Part shown: in pieces, positions 1 to 8,800 of the stretch
Position numbering within the stretch: position 1 is the stretch's first letter
Layout of the letters: each line of letters begins with the position of its first letter
From: Rhynchopus euleeides
Taxonomy: Eukaryota > Euglenozoa > Diplonemea > Diplonemida > Diplonemidae
DNA: 64,000 nt
Reading direction: 5' to 3'
NCBI GenBank assembly: GCA_963210315.1
Contig: OY723310.1
Coordinates: 1-64,000 of the forward strand
Notes under the pieces: generated by a model
The model's input: only the letters and a program-made list of their open reading frames with translations
Database searches by the model: none
What the model was told of the DNA's origin: nothing
Made by a program: the position numbers and the translations under genes

Positions 1-1176
1 CCGAAAATCCGACCCATACCCCCCCGGAAACCGTCTGGAGCCCACTTGTGACACCTGATGCGCACTTTTGTGATGATTTTTTGGGGTCCTAAAAAATGTA
101 CCTCAGTTTCGTACCTTGCCTTTGTACCTGAACCACTCCCGACCGCAGTATTTCGTTCTTTGCAAGGAAAGGGTATCACTACGCTCACCCAGCACGCCGA
201 GCAACACATGCCGTGTGCCTAGGGCCTCGCAGAGGTGTCAGATGCTGCTGCAGAGGGGTACCTTGCTCGAAAGACGCTCGCCAAACGGGAGATGTGCGGG
301 GTCCCGGCAGAGAGCGTTGTGGCAGACCTGCGTCAGAAGAAAACGGCACACGACATCCGTGAGGCGACATTATTTCGGGCGCTCCGTCGGGCTGGGTACA
401 TAGGAGAGCGAGTGGGACGTGGTGACGACAGATATATGCAGTGGTGCATCAACTGCACGCACGTGCGAAAAGCGGCGTTCCTTGCTGGCCAAGAAAGATG
501 TCACCTGCACTCCTACTCCTCCCACTCCTCCTGCTCCTACCCCTACACCAACTGATGTGGGCAGTGAGTGATGGCAGCTCCAGAGCAGCAGATGATCTAG
601 GAAGCGATGAGCGGGTCAGCCGGGCAGACTACCCCAGTCCGTACCGGAAGTACGAAGCGTTGCGGGCCCGCCACCACCGCCTCCAGGAGAGGACCCGAGG
701 ATTAAGAGTAGGGTTGTACAACGCCAGGGGAGAGTATTCCCCTGGCGTTGAGACATCCCTGACGATCTTGCGGTCGCACTGTGGGGGTTGAGTCGGCAGG
801 CAGATGCCTATCCAATGACTTTGTTGAGTCCTCACATGGTACACTCTCATACGTGCTGTTGAGACTGCGTGGTGTACTACACCCAGAAGGTGGCTGAACT
901 CATTCAGCTGGCGCAACAACACAACATTCCCACCAATCAGGTACAAGAAAGACCTTGCCGAGGCACTGGGGAGGCAACATCGTGCCACCTGAGCCGGAAC
1001 CACCGCAGAAAAGGCAAAGAACGAAATATTGCGGTCGGGAGTGGTTCAGGTACAAAGGCAAGGTACGAAACTGAGGTACATTTTTTAGGACCCCAAAAAA
1101 TCATCACAAAAGTGCGCATCAGGTGTCACAAGTGGGCTCCAGACGGTTTCCGGGGGGGTATGGGTCGGATTTTCGG
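1..1176. mobile_element. DNA element bounded by 162-bp inverted repeats
   Basis: Bases 1-162 return in reverse complement at 1015-1176 with only about one difference near the inner edge, so this is a long terminal inverted repeat around an 850-bp core. The core holds no complete transposase; its best open stretch is 235-555. The left arm begins at base 1, so the true outer edge and any target duplication may lie outside the window. The near identity of the arms suggests recent mobility or gene conversion. The family is not assigned. Confidence 0.7.
235..555 (+). pseudogene. Short open frame with a helix-turn-helix look inside the inverted-repeat element
   Basis: The frame is open for 106 codons but has no early ATG. 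Residues 5-60 are rich in Ala, Arg and Leu and include a stretch around 'REATLFRALRRAGY', which resembles the second DNA-binding helix-turn-helix of Tc1/mariner-type transposases. No DDE catalytic domain follows within the element. It may be the remains of a transposase N-terminus, or a chance open frame. The similarity is judged by eye only. Confidence 0.25.
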
Positions 1177-1264
1177 GTCAGATCAGGTATTAGGGCGGTT
1201 CTGATGGTATGTTGAAATTTTTGGTATTTGTACGTTTTTAGGGGGGCTTACACGGTGGGATCTT

Positions 1265-1717
1265 GTAAATTTTACATGTATAACTACAAGTATAATACAT
1301 GTATTATACATGTATAATACTTGCATGTCAACTATTATACATGTATAATACATGTATATGCCTGAAATATACATGTAAAATACATGTATATCAAGTAAAA
1401 ATACATGTATAATACTTGCATGTCAACTATTATACATGTATTTTTACTTGATATACATGTATTTTACATGTATATTTCAGGCATTTACATGTATTTTACA
1501 TGTATAATACTTGTCATGCAAGTATTATACATGTAAAATACTTGCATGCAAGTAAAATACATGTATTTTACTTGCATGCAAGTATTTTACTTGTCATGCA
1601 AGTATTATACATGTATTTTACTTGTCATGCAAGTATTTTACATGTATAATACTTGCATGACAAGTATTATACATGTAAAATACATGTAAATGCCTGAAAT
1701 ATACATGTAAAAGACAT
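1265..1717. repeat. AT-rich self-complementary array (TACATGTA type)
   Basis: Dense short palindromes based on TACATGTA, TGCATGCA and AAGTA/TACTT fill this stretch of the left arm. A shorter array of the same sort sits at the centre of the palindrome (2530-2683), and only about 50 bp is present at the right end (4207-4258). The array is therefore expanded on one side only, as expected of slippage or unequal exchange. Confidence 0.75.
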
Positions 1718-2040
1718 GTACCGTAAACGGAAATATTGTGGACCGTAATAAAGGTGAACCGTACTATAGGTGGACCGTAAAAAAGATGGAACAAGTGGGA
1801 TTTTTCCGGAACTTGGAACATTTTTACGGTCCACCTATTTTACGGTTGGGATCGTGGACTTGGCGGTTTTTTTTACGAGTTCCTTCGCGACGAAGTCGCG
1901 AAGGAACCAAGGAAATCGTACGACTGAAGCTGCAGGATTAACACCACAGGGCCTCAGCACAGAGTGTGCGCTCACCATCGTCCGGGAACTGTTCTCCCAC
2001 AGTTACTGCAGGGTGTACTACACTAAAGGAGTACGATTTC

Positions 2041-3164
2041 CCTGAATTTTCCGGGCACTGATTCACGAATTTACATCTGGAGGGAGCCCGGTGGTCTCAG
2101 CTTCTGTCTGCGCGCCCTGCCGTACTGTGGCTGCTTTTGTGGGCTCGTGCAGCAGGTTCTACTTTTACTTCTACCGGAATGCTCCTTGCATGGTACTACA
2201 CTTCTCGAGGTGTGGTGGTGGGTGAGTCTCGAGGTGAGTGGTGGTGATCGTGCCTTTTCCACACGCAGGGAGGACTTACTTCTCTTGCTGGTGTTGGTTG
2301 CGGTGGTGGAGGGAGGGTCCAAAGCTGGGAGGTCGGGAGGCCTACGTGTGGGTGTCTGCGGCGTGGAGGCCGCAGTCCGCGCCCCGCAACCCACCAGCCC
2401 GCGGGCGAAAAACGCATTGTCTTTTCCATATTCAGTCCCAATAAATGGTGGACCGTAAAAAAGATGGAACGTTTGGCCTTTTTTTGGGAACTTGGAACAT
2501 TTTTACGGTCCACCCTTTTTCCGTTTACGGTATATCAAGTAAAAATACAAGTATAATAGTTGACATGCAAGTATTATACTTGTATTTTTACTTGATATAC
2601 ATGTATTTTACATGTATATTTCAGGCATATACATGTATTATACATGTATAATAGTTGACATGCAAGTATTATACATGTACCGTAAACGGAAAAAGGGTGG
2701 ACCGTAAAAATGTTCCAAGTTCCCAAAAAAAGGCCAAACGTTCCATCTTTTTTACGGTCCACCATTTATTGGGACTGAATATGGAAAAGACAATGCGTTT
2801 TTCGCCCGCGGGCTGGTGGGTTGCGGGGCGCGGACTGCGGCCTCCACGCCGCAGACACCCACACGTAGGCCTCCCGACCTCCCAGCTTTGGACCCTCCCT
2901 CCACCACCGCAACCAACACCAGCAAGAGAAGCAAGTCCTCCCTGCGTGTGGAAAAGGCACGATCACCACCACTCACCTCGAGACTCACCCACCACCACAC
3001 CTCGAGAAGTGTAGTACCATGCAAGGAGCATTCCGGTAGAAGTAAAAGTAGAACCTGCTGCACGAGCCCACAAAAGCAGCCACAGTACGGCAGGGCGCGC
3101 AGACAGAAGCTGAGACCACCGGGCTCCCTCCAGATGTAAATTCGTGAATCAGTGCCCGGAAAAT
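2041..3164. repeat. Inner palindrome, arms of about 490 bp
   Basis: 2041-2529 and 2684-3164 are reverse complements with very few differences, separated by a 154-bp AT-rich palindromic spacer. The arms begin in the sequence around GAATTTTCCGGGCACTG and end at a segment with the motif GGACCGTAAAAAAGATGGAAC, which also occurs in the outer arms. Part of the arm near 2115-2180 resembles 55208-55290, so pieces of it are dispersed in the genome. Confidence 0.75.
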
Positions 3165-3166
3165 TA

Positions 3167-3880
3167 CAGGGGGGGGTCAAATAAACGTACTTAGTTGAAT
3201 AGTAGTACTTAGCCGAATAGTAGTACTTATTTTTTTGGGGCTCTGGGGCACGTTGGGCCGTTGAATAGTAGTACTTACTTTTCACCCTTTTTTTTGGGGA
3301 ATTTTTTCGTTTTTTTTGAGATTTTCTTTTTGGAGACACACAAATCTGCAAACTTTGGGGCAAGGAATGGGGACAAGGTCTATTGGTGCCACTTCGGGGA
3401 ACCAGGGTGCACGGGCCCCGTAAACCCGCAAGCTCATGCGGTCCAGAGGCATCAGAACCACTGCCGAAGCCCGCCGCGCATTCCCTTCCCCACCACCACC
3501 GCCCCAGACAAAGCTCACCGTAGACCTGTGACATCCACCAACAGGGCCAATATCTTCGGCTGGTGTCAATATAATGACGACGTCGGATGCTTTCATCTGC
3601 TCACGGAATGCCTCAAGAGGATGGGCCACAGCCAGGCGCTCCCCGGCCTTCCTTCAACGAAGTGATCCGGGCCAGGGCACGCAGCAGTGACCAGCGCGCC
3701 CCTGGTGGACCAAATAGCCCCGCAGAGCCCCTGCAAACAGCATTTTTAGGAAAAGTTGAATAGACGTACTACGTACGTCTATTCGCTCGCAAAGTATTTT
3801 ATACTATTTTGGCTAGGTCGATTTAGGCCCGCCCGTTCGCCGAATAGTAGTACTTAGTACGTTTATTTGACCCCCCCCTG
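3167..3880. mobile_element. Short TA-flanked CAGGGGGG-type element (non-autonomous)
   Basis: The ends are inverted copies beginning CAGGGGGGGGTCAAATAAAC and are flanked by TA on both sides (3165-3166 and 3881-3882). Subterminal copies of GAATAGTAGTACTTA lie inside each end. The mirror position in the left palindrome arm (about 2041-2050) lacks the element and shows one TA-like site with a single base change, which supports both the boundaries and the TA duplication. It is a shortened relative of the 1.76-kb element at 17756-19514 and has no coding capacity. Confidence 0.8.
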
Positions 3881-4599
3881 TAAGGGAAATCGTACTCCTT
3901 TAGTGTAGTACACCCTGCAGTAACTGTGGGAGAACAGTTCCCGGACGATGGTGAGCGCACACTCTGTGCTGAGGCCCTGTGGTGTTAATCCTGCAGCTTC
4001 AGTCGTACGATTTCCTTGGTTCCTTCGCGACTTCGTCGCGAAGGAACTCGTAAAAAAAACCGCCAAGTCCACGATCCCAACCGTAAAATAGGTGGACCGT
4101 AAAAATGTTCCAAGTTCCGGAAAAATCCCATTTGTTCCATCTTTTTTACGGTCCACCTATAGTACGGTTCACCTTTATTACGGTCCACAATATTTCCGTT
4201 TACGGTATAATACATGTATATACTTGTAGTTATACATGTAAAATTTACAAGATCCCACCGTGTATGACCCCCCCTAGGCATACAGTGCAAACGATAATTA
4301 TTATCGCATACGATAATTATTATCGTACTCCCATTATCGTATATTATCGTATACGATAATATACGATAATGGTGCGATAATTTTTTTGAGATTTTCGGAA
4401 AACCAGAAATCAGCCCAGAACACATTGAAAAAGTGGTAAAAGTGGAGCCGGAAGCTGCCATTTTTGCTTCTTTGAATTATTGGTGACGGGGGGCTTCACT
4501 CAGAAGTGTAGAATGTCCCTCACAAATGGGTGGCAGACACAACACACATAGTGCCATGACATGCGCAGCACTATGTCTGTCTGGGGCATCCTGTCAATG

Positions 4600-4705
4600 A
4601 AGCTGGCACCGTTGGAAGAAGTTTCAGGCACAGGGGGGCGGAGAGGTTACAGGATACTGCCACGCACATCCGTGACACTCATTTGCGTGTGCGCTCTCGA
4701 CCCGT
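4600..4705 (+). repeat. Partial duplicate of internal hAT gene sequence upstream of its start
   Basis: About 100 bases here match 5978-6080 within the transposase gene, with small insertions and deletions, in a frame different from that of the gene. It lies between the left terminal array and the ATG. It may mark aberrant repair after excision, or capture of a fragment from another copy. Confidence 0.7.
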
Positions 4706-4770
4706 GTGTCTATCGCTATGTTGTGACTGCATCGCCATCACCCTCCACAGGAAACACCAGGGATCAAAAA

Positions 4771-7098
4771 ATGTCTCGTCGTCGTAGGATAAAAGACGAC
4801 ACAACAACGGAGGATGACGCAGAGGAAGATGATGACGGCGATGACGAGGAAGAGGGCAGTGATGAGGACGAGCCGGACCAGAAACGCCGTCGCGTCACGG
4901 GGGGGAAGGACAAGAAGCCCTCAGCGAAAAAGGCGGCCGTGAAAAAGCCACCCCCAAAGAAGCCAGCAGCGAAGAAGCCAGCCCCCAAGAAGACAGCACC
5001 AAAGCCCGCGGGAAAATCGGAGAGCGCGCAGAAACGCCTGGACACGATAAAACTCAGAAAAACGGTGGAGGAAGCCGCAGACGAGGCTGCTGCCAAGAAG
5101 AGGATCTCCTTGGTAACAGCCAGGCAGCGGCTGCAGCAACTGGCGAGGTACGACGCCACAGTTGCTGCGGCCTACACGATCAAGTCGGTGGAGGACCTCC
5201 CGTTCGAAACTCGCACCATGCTGCTTGATGCAAACCCCCCCCGGACATTATCGGACGAAGTCCTGTGGTGCAACCTCTGTAGCATCGTCGTAAAGCATGC
5301 TGAATCGACAGTGGCAAAGAAACACGTGACCGACACGAAGGCGCACCAGACCACATCGAAGGAAGCGCCAGTGCAGGCGGCCCCCTGTGTTTCAACCACG
5401 AAGAGCGATCCCACGACCACCGCATCATTTCAAAAGGCATGGGCACTTGCCCTTGTGATTGCGGGGATCACGCCTCACCAGGCGTCTATCCTTGCGCTGC
5501 CGATGACCACCCCTCTGCCGAAGCCCCGGACGCTGCTGGGCAAGGCCCCGCTGTTCGTCGCGGAGATCCAGAAGAAGATCCGCGACTGCATCACCGGCCG
5601 GCCGGTGGCGTTGGGCGTTGATGGAACAGGCCTGCGGCATCTTGGCTTTGCCATCATGTCGGTCGTCGCCTACGTGGGAGGCAGGGGAGTGCTCCTCCTG
5701 TCGAAAGTGCGTGGTGACGGCGAGGTGCACAACGCAGAGGACGTCGGGGATGTGCTTGACGAGGTGCGGGAACTGTACGGCATTACCCGCAGTACAGTTG
5801 TCGCTGACTTCGGGTCGGTGAACGTCAAGGCGTTTGGCGACAAGAAGGAGGAGGGCATCTACTGCCTGGGCCACCACCTCAACGCAGCGTTGAAGCGAGC
5901 AGTGCGCCAGTCATACCCCCGGGCGTATGCCTTCTGCACGCTGGTGTCGCAGTTCTTCGGGTGCAAGTCGCGCCGGCACCGTTGGAAGAAGTTTCAGGCA
6001 CAGGGGGCGGAGAGGATGCATGATGCTGCAACGAACATCCGTGACACTCATTTGCGTGTGCGCACCGCTCTCGACCGCGGAGCGGTGCGTGCGCTCCGCA
6101 AGCTTCTCCCATCCGTGAACGTCACAGATACCGATGCGGTGGTGCTGGAGCGGGCTGCCGCCTTTGTGGCGGAAACAGACGACACCCACGCCGCCAATGT
6201 GGAGGTGTCCAGCCCTCAGCAACCCGCCTCTACTTCGGACACTCGATGGGCAGCGATGTTCGACCTGACAGTCCACCTGCAGACCCGGTGTGCGATGCTG
6301 CTGCAGTTCGTCAGCGTGGAGATGGCGAGGAAGAAGAAGCCACTCACTCTCAGGCAGCTCTCTGAGCACATCCAGAAGGGAACATGGGAAGAGCACGTCA
6401 GCGAGACGGTGGCTGTGGCTGAGATGGTGGAGCCGGTGCTGTGGCTCGTGCGATGGGTGCAGAACCCGGAAGCCCGTCTGGGGCACATCAAAGTGCGGAC
6501 TATCACGGAGGAGTACCAGAAGGTGGTGACGAACACCAGTTATCCTGCTCCTATCCGCACCTTGCTGAAGGATGCCTGGGAGTCTTGGCCGTCGAAGGCG
6601 AGGTTCGAGATGGCGCTCATCTTCGACCCGGAAACCGTGCTGATGGCTGACTTCGACGACTTCCCCGACATCACAAACCAGCTGGTGTGGGCCGTGGATT
6701 TCCATGCCCTTGCTGACGACGAGTGCTGGGCGGAGTTCACACAGTACCTCAATGCCCCTGCCGAATCCCTGCAGACCGACACCCCGATTGCGTTCTGGCT
6801 GGAGAAGGGGAGGAAGCTGTTCCCCATCCTGGCGCCACATGTGGTGGCTTGGCTCCGCACGCCTGTGTCGGTCACACAGGTCGACAGTGTGTTTTCGACG
6901 GCAGAGTCCCGCAAGTCCAAGCGGGGGTCGAACATCTCGACGAAGACCTACGCGGATCGTCTGTTCTTGCAGCGGAACGGCGACCTCCTCGGCTACTTCG
7001 ACAAGAGCAACCGGTTCGCAGAAGCCCTCGAAAGGGACTATGTCTCTGATGATTCCTCTGAGGAGGACGAATCCGAGACTGAGATGGATATCATTTAG
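4771..7098 (+). CDS. hAT transposase with BED-like zinc finger
   Basis: This 775-residue protein should cut and paste the surrounding element in the nucleus. In order it has an acidic N-terminus (residues 10-40), a lysine/alanine/proline-rich segment (45-85) like a histone H1 tail, a zinc finger of BED type around residues 165-190 (CNLC followed by two His), a first catalytic Asp near 283 in 'LGVDGTG', a second near 346 in 'VADFG', the hAT-typical Cys-x-x-His-His-x-Asn near 365, and a C-terminal hATC dimerisation region at about 673-740 ('FWLEKGRKLFP', 'VDSVFSTAES'). The frame stays open upstream to 4561. I chose the ATG at 4771 because the upstream part is a shifted copy of an internal piece of the gene. 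Intact as far as can be seen. Confidence 0.9.
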   Translation: MSRRRRIKDDTTTEDDAEEDDDGDDEEEGSDEDEPDQKRRRVTGGKDKKPSAKKAAVKKPPPKKPAAKKPAPKKTAPKPAGKSESAQKRLDTIKLRKTVEEAADEAAAKKRISLVTARQRLQQLARYDATVAAAYTIKSVEDLPFETRTMLLDANPPRTLSDEVLWCNLCSIVVKHAESTVAKKHVTDTKAHQTTSKEAPVQAAPCVSTTKSDPTTTASFQKAWALALVIAGITPHQASILALPMTTPLPKPRTLLGKAPLFVAEIQKKIRDCITGRPVALGVDGTGLRHLGFAIMSVVAYVGGRGVLLLSKVRGDGEVHNAEDVGDVLDEVRELYGITRSTVVADFGSVNVKAFGDKKEEGIYCLGHHLNAALKRAVRQSYPRAYAFCTLVSQFFGCKSRRHRWKKFQAQGAERMHDAATNIRDTHLRVRTALDRGAVRALRKLLPSVNVTDTDAVVLERAAAFVAETDDTHAANVEVSSPQQPASTSDTRWAAMFDLTVHLQTRCAMLLQFVSVEMARKKKPLTLRQLSEHIQKGTWEEHVSETVAVAEMVEPVLWLVRWVQNPEARLGHIKVRTITEEYQKVVTNTSYPAPIRTLLKDAWESWPSKARFEMALIFDPETVLMADFDDFPDITNQLVWAVDFHALADDECWAEFTQYLNAPAESLQTDTPIAFWLEKGRKLFPILAPHVVAWLRTPVSVTQVDSVFSTAESRKSKRGSNISTKTYADRLFLQRNGDLLGYFDKSNRFAEALERDYVSDDSSEEDESETEMDII

Positions 7099-7329
7099 AA
7101 GGGGGGATGGGGGGGGGGGGGCGGCGTGCCAGGTCGTCTGTCCGTGATGTGGTTCCTGTGCTGTTCGGTGGGCGGGTGGGGGGGGGGGATGACGAATTCT
7201 GTCTCGATGTCTGATGACATCGAGGGTGTTGAAGGGACTGGGGGGGGGGGGGGGGGCGATGAATCCTGATGACGGACGAGTATGTGAAGGAATCTGACGA
7301 GGGCAGTGGTGTTCAAGAATAGTGCAACC

Positions 7330-7590
7330 CAGTAAGTATCGCATACGATAATCCCATTATCGTATACGACCGGATACGATAATTATTATCGTATGCGATA
7401 ACATACGATAATGGGATTATCGTATGCGATAATATACGATAATAATTATCGTATCCGTTCGTATACGATAATGGGATTATCGCATCATACGATAATGGAT
7501 TATCGTATGCGATAATAAATTATCGTATGCGATAATTTTCCGAAAATTATCGTATCTGGTATATGTGCGATAATAATTATCGTTTGCACT
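7330..7590. repeat. ATACGATAAT palindromic array at the hAT right end
   Basis: Short units such as ATACGATAAT and its complement ATTATCGTAT alternate and are self-complementary. The same motif occurs at the left end (about 4290-4380). Such subterminal repeats are where hAT transposases usually bind, though here they are unusually long and strand-symmetric. Confidence 0.75.
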
Positions 7591-7615
7591 GTATGCCTAG
7601 GGGGGGGGGGGGGGG

Positions 7616-7996
7616 CCTAGGCTGTGCTATACGTTCCACCCCCCCCAGCGTATAACGTATTATACGTATTATACGTTGAACGTATTATACGTTAAAATAC
7701 GTATTATACGTTTAGGCAATACTGCACAGGCACCCACGATGCGACTCACACCGGACTTTGGGTTCGTGGCGTCGTTCGTCAGCACTTCGACAGCGTCCCA
7801 CGCCTTGTCGGTGCGGTTGCGGTTCTCACCTGACATCGTTACACACCCACGTGCACTTCAGCTGCCTGGGGGATGCAGTGAGAGTCACACTCAACAGATA
7901 TCAAGGTCACACTCCAAGTCCAGCCACGGACAGCCACTCTGTACGGTGTATGCAAAAATGGGGTGAAAATCCGGAGCGTATAATACGTATTACCTA
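7616..7996. other. Small non-coding element with TATACGTATTATACG ends
   Basis: Copies of ATACGTATTATACG cluster at 7640-7715 and a short copy stands at 7978-7992, bounded by CCTAGG at both sides (7616 and about 7993). The middle, around 7880-7940, resembles 19880-19930 in order and wording, so this is a dispersed repeat. No convincing gene. The boundaries are tentative. Confidence 0.4.
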
Positions 7997-8141
7997 GGGT
8001 ACCCCGGGAGAATGTCACCCCCTGGGTGACCCTGGGGAATGTCACCCCCCCCCCCCCCAGCCTCCAGGGGGGGGGGTGACATTCTCCAAGGGTAGGCCTA
8101 TATGATGGGGGGGTGACATTCTCCAACGGTACTTGCCTTTC
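7997..8141. repeat. GAATGTCACCCC inverted-repeat element
   Basis: The motif GAGAATGTCACCCCC occurs in one orientation at 8009-8050 and as GGGGGTGACATTCTCC at about 8076-8130. The same arrangement, again starting CTAGGGTACCCCG, recurs at 60693-60870. It is a short dispersed hairpin-forming repeat. From 8142 to about 8480 I see only low-complexity sequence and no gene. Confidence 0.55.
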
Positions 8142-8800
8142 GGGAAGAGGGGGTTTTTTCACTGGGGGTGCTGGGTGACGTTGCTGTGCGAAGCCTGCGT
8201 TTCCCGCATTTACTGGGCAAACGAGCCTCCTGTGTCCCTCACAACCCGAAGAGGGGGGTGCCGTGTCGTATGGGGAATCCTCTGAACGATGTGCGGGGGT
8301 GATTGGCCCATGCAGGGCTGGCGCCGCATTGAAGCTTTGTCGCCACACACACGCTGTCACATATCGGCACGAACACACAAACGCACGTGCACACAACACA
8401 CGCACACACCACCATTAGAGGGTGGACCGTCAGGCTGGGGTCGATGCAGGCCGTTCGCTCGGGGCGAAGTTGGGCCCAACTTCGCTAAAAAGGTGTCACT
8501 TCAACTCTGCCGCTCTTTCTCTACTGTTGATACTTCGTTTGATGCGTTGACGCTTCCACACACACTTACAAACCCACTTGCCTGATGAAGGGGGTGGTGT
8601 GTAGAGCACGTTTGGCAGAGCTGAATGACACTTTCCGCGCGAAAGTCGTGTGCGTAAAAAGTGTCACTTCAACTCTGCCGCTCTTTCTCTACTGTTGATA
8701 CTTCGTTTGATGCGTTGACGCTTCCACACCCAGGACCCTCTTCCGGAGGGACGTGCTCGTGCACCGGTTGGTCATGTAATCATACGGTGCCGAGTGCGGG

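Larger units (their letters stand above)
1241..4274. mobile_element. Large palindromic inverted-repeat element with AT-rich core arrays
   Basis: The ends match in inverted orientation: the run starting with G at 1241, then the segment around 1249-1292, pairs with 4213-4268. Inside, 1718-2040 pairs with 3885-4206 and 2041-2529 pairs with 2684-3164, so nearly the whole element folds on itself around a centre near 2606. Both outer ends adjoin TA (1239-1240 and 4275-4276), which could be a TA target duplication. Only the right arm carries the 714-bp insertion at 3167-3880. No transposase is encoded. The open frames in the arms mirror each other and look like chance frames. Confidence 0.7.
4275..7599 (+). 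mobile_element. hAT-family DNA transposon
   Basis: The ends are inverted copies over about 35 bp, starting TAGGCATACAGTGCAAACG at 4275 and mirrored up to 7599. C/G runs lie just outside both ends. Long arrays of short palindromes (ATACGATAAT type) sit inside each end, shorter on the left (about 4290-4380) and longer on the right (about 7330-7590). The single gene is a hAT transposase at 4771-7098. An 8-bp target duplication, expected for hAT, is not clear because both sides are runs of C or G. The left end abuts the palindromic element, so one probably inserted at the edge of the other. Confidence 0.85.

Noticed and set aside
5911-7344. 477-codon minus-strand frame
   Set aside because: It lies opposite the hAT transposase gene and has no recognisable motif; a shadow of GC-rich coding DNA.
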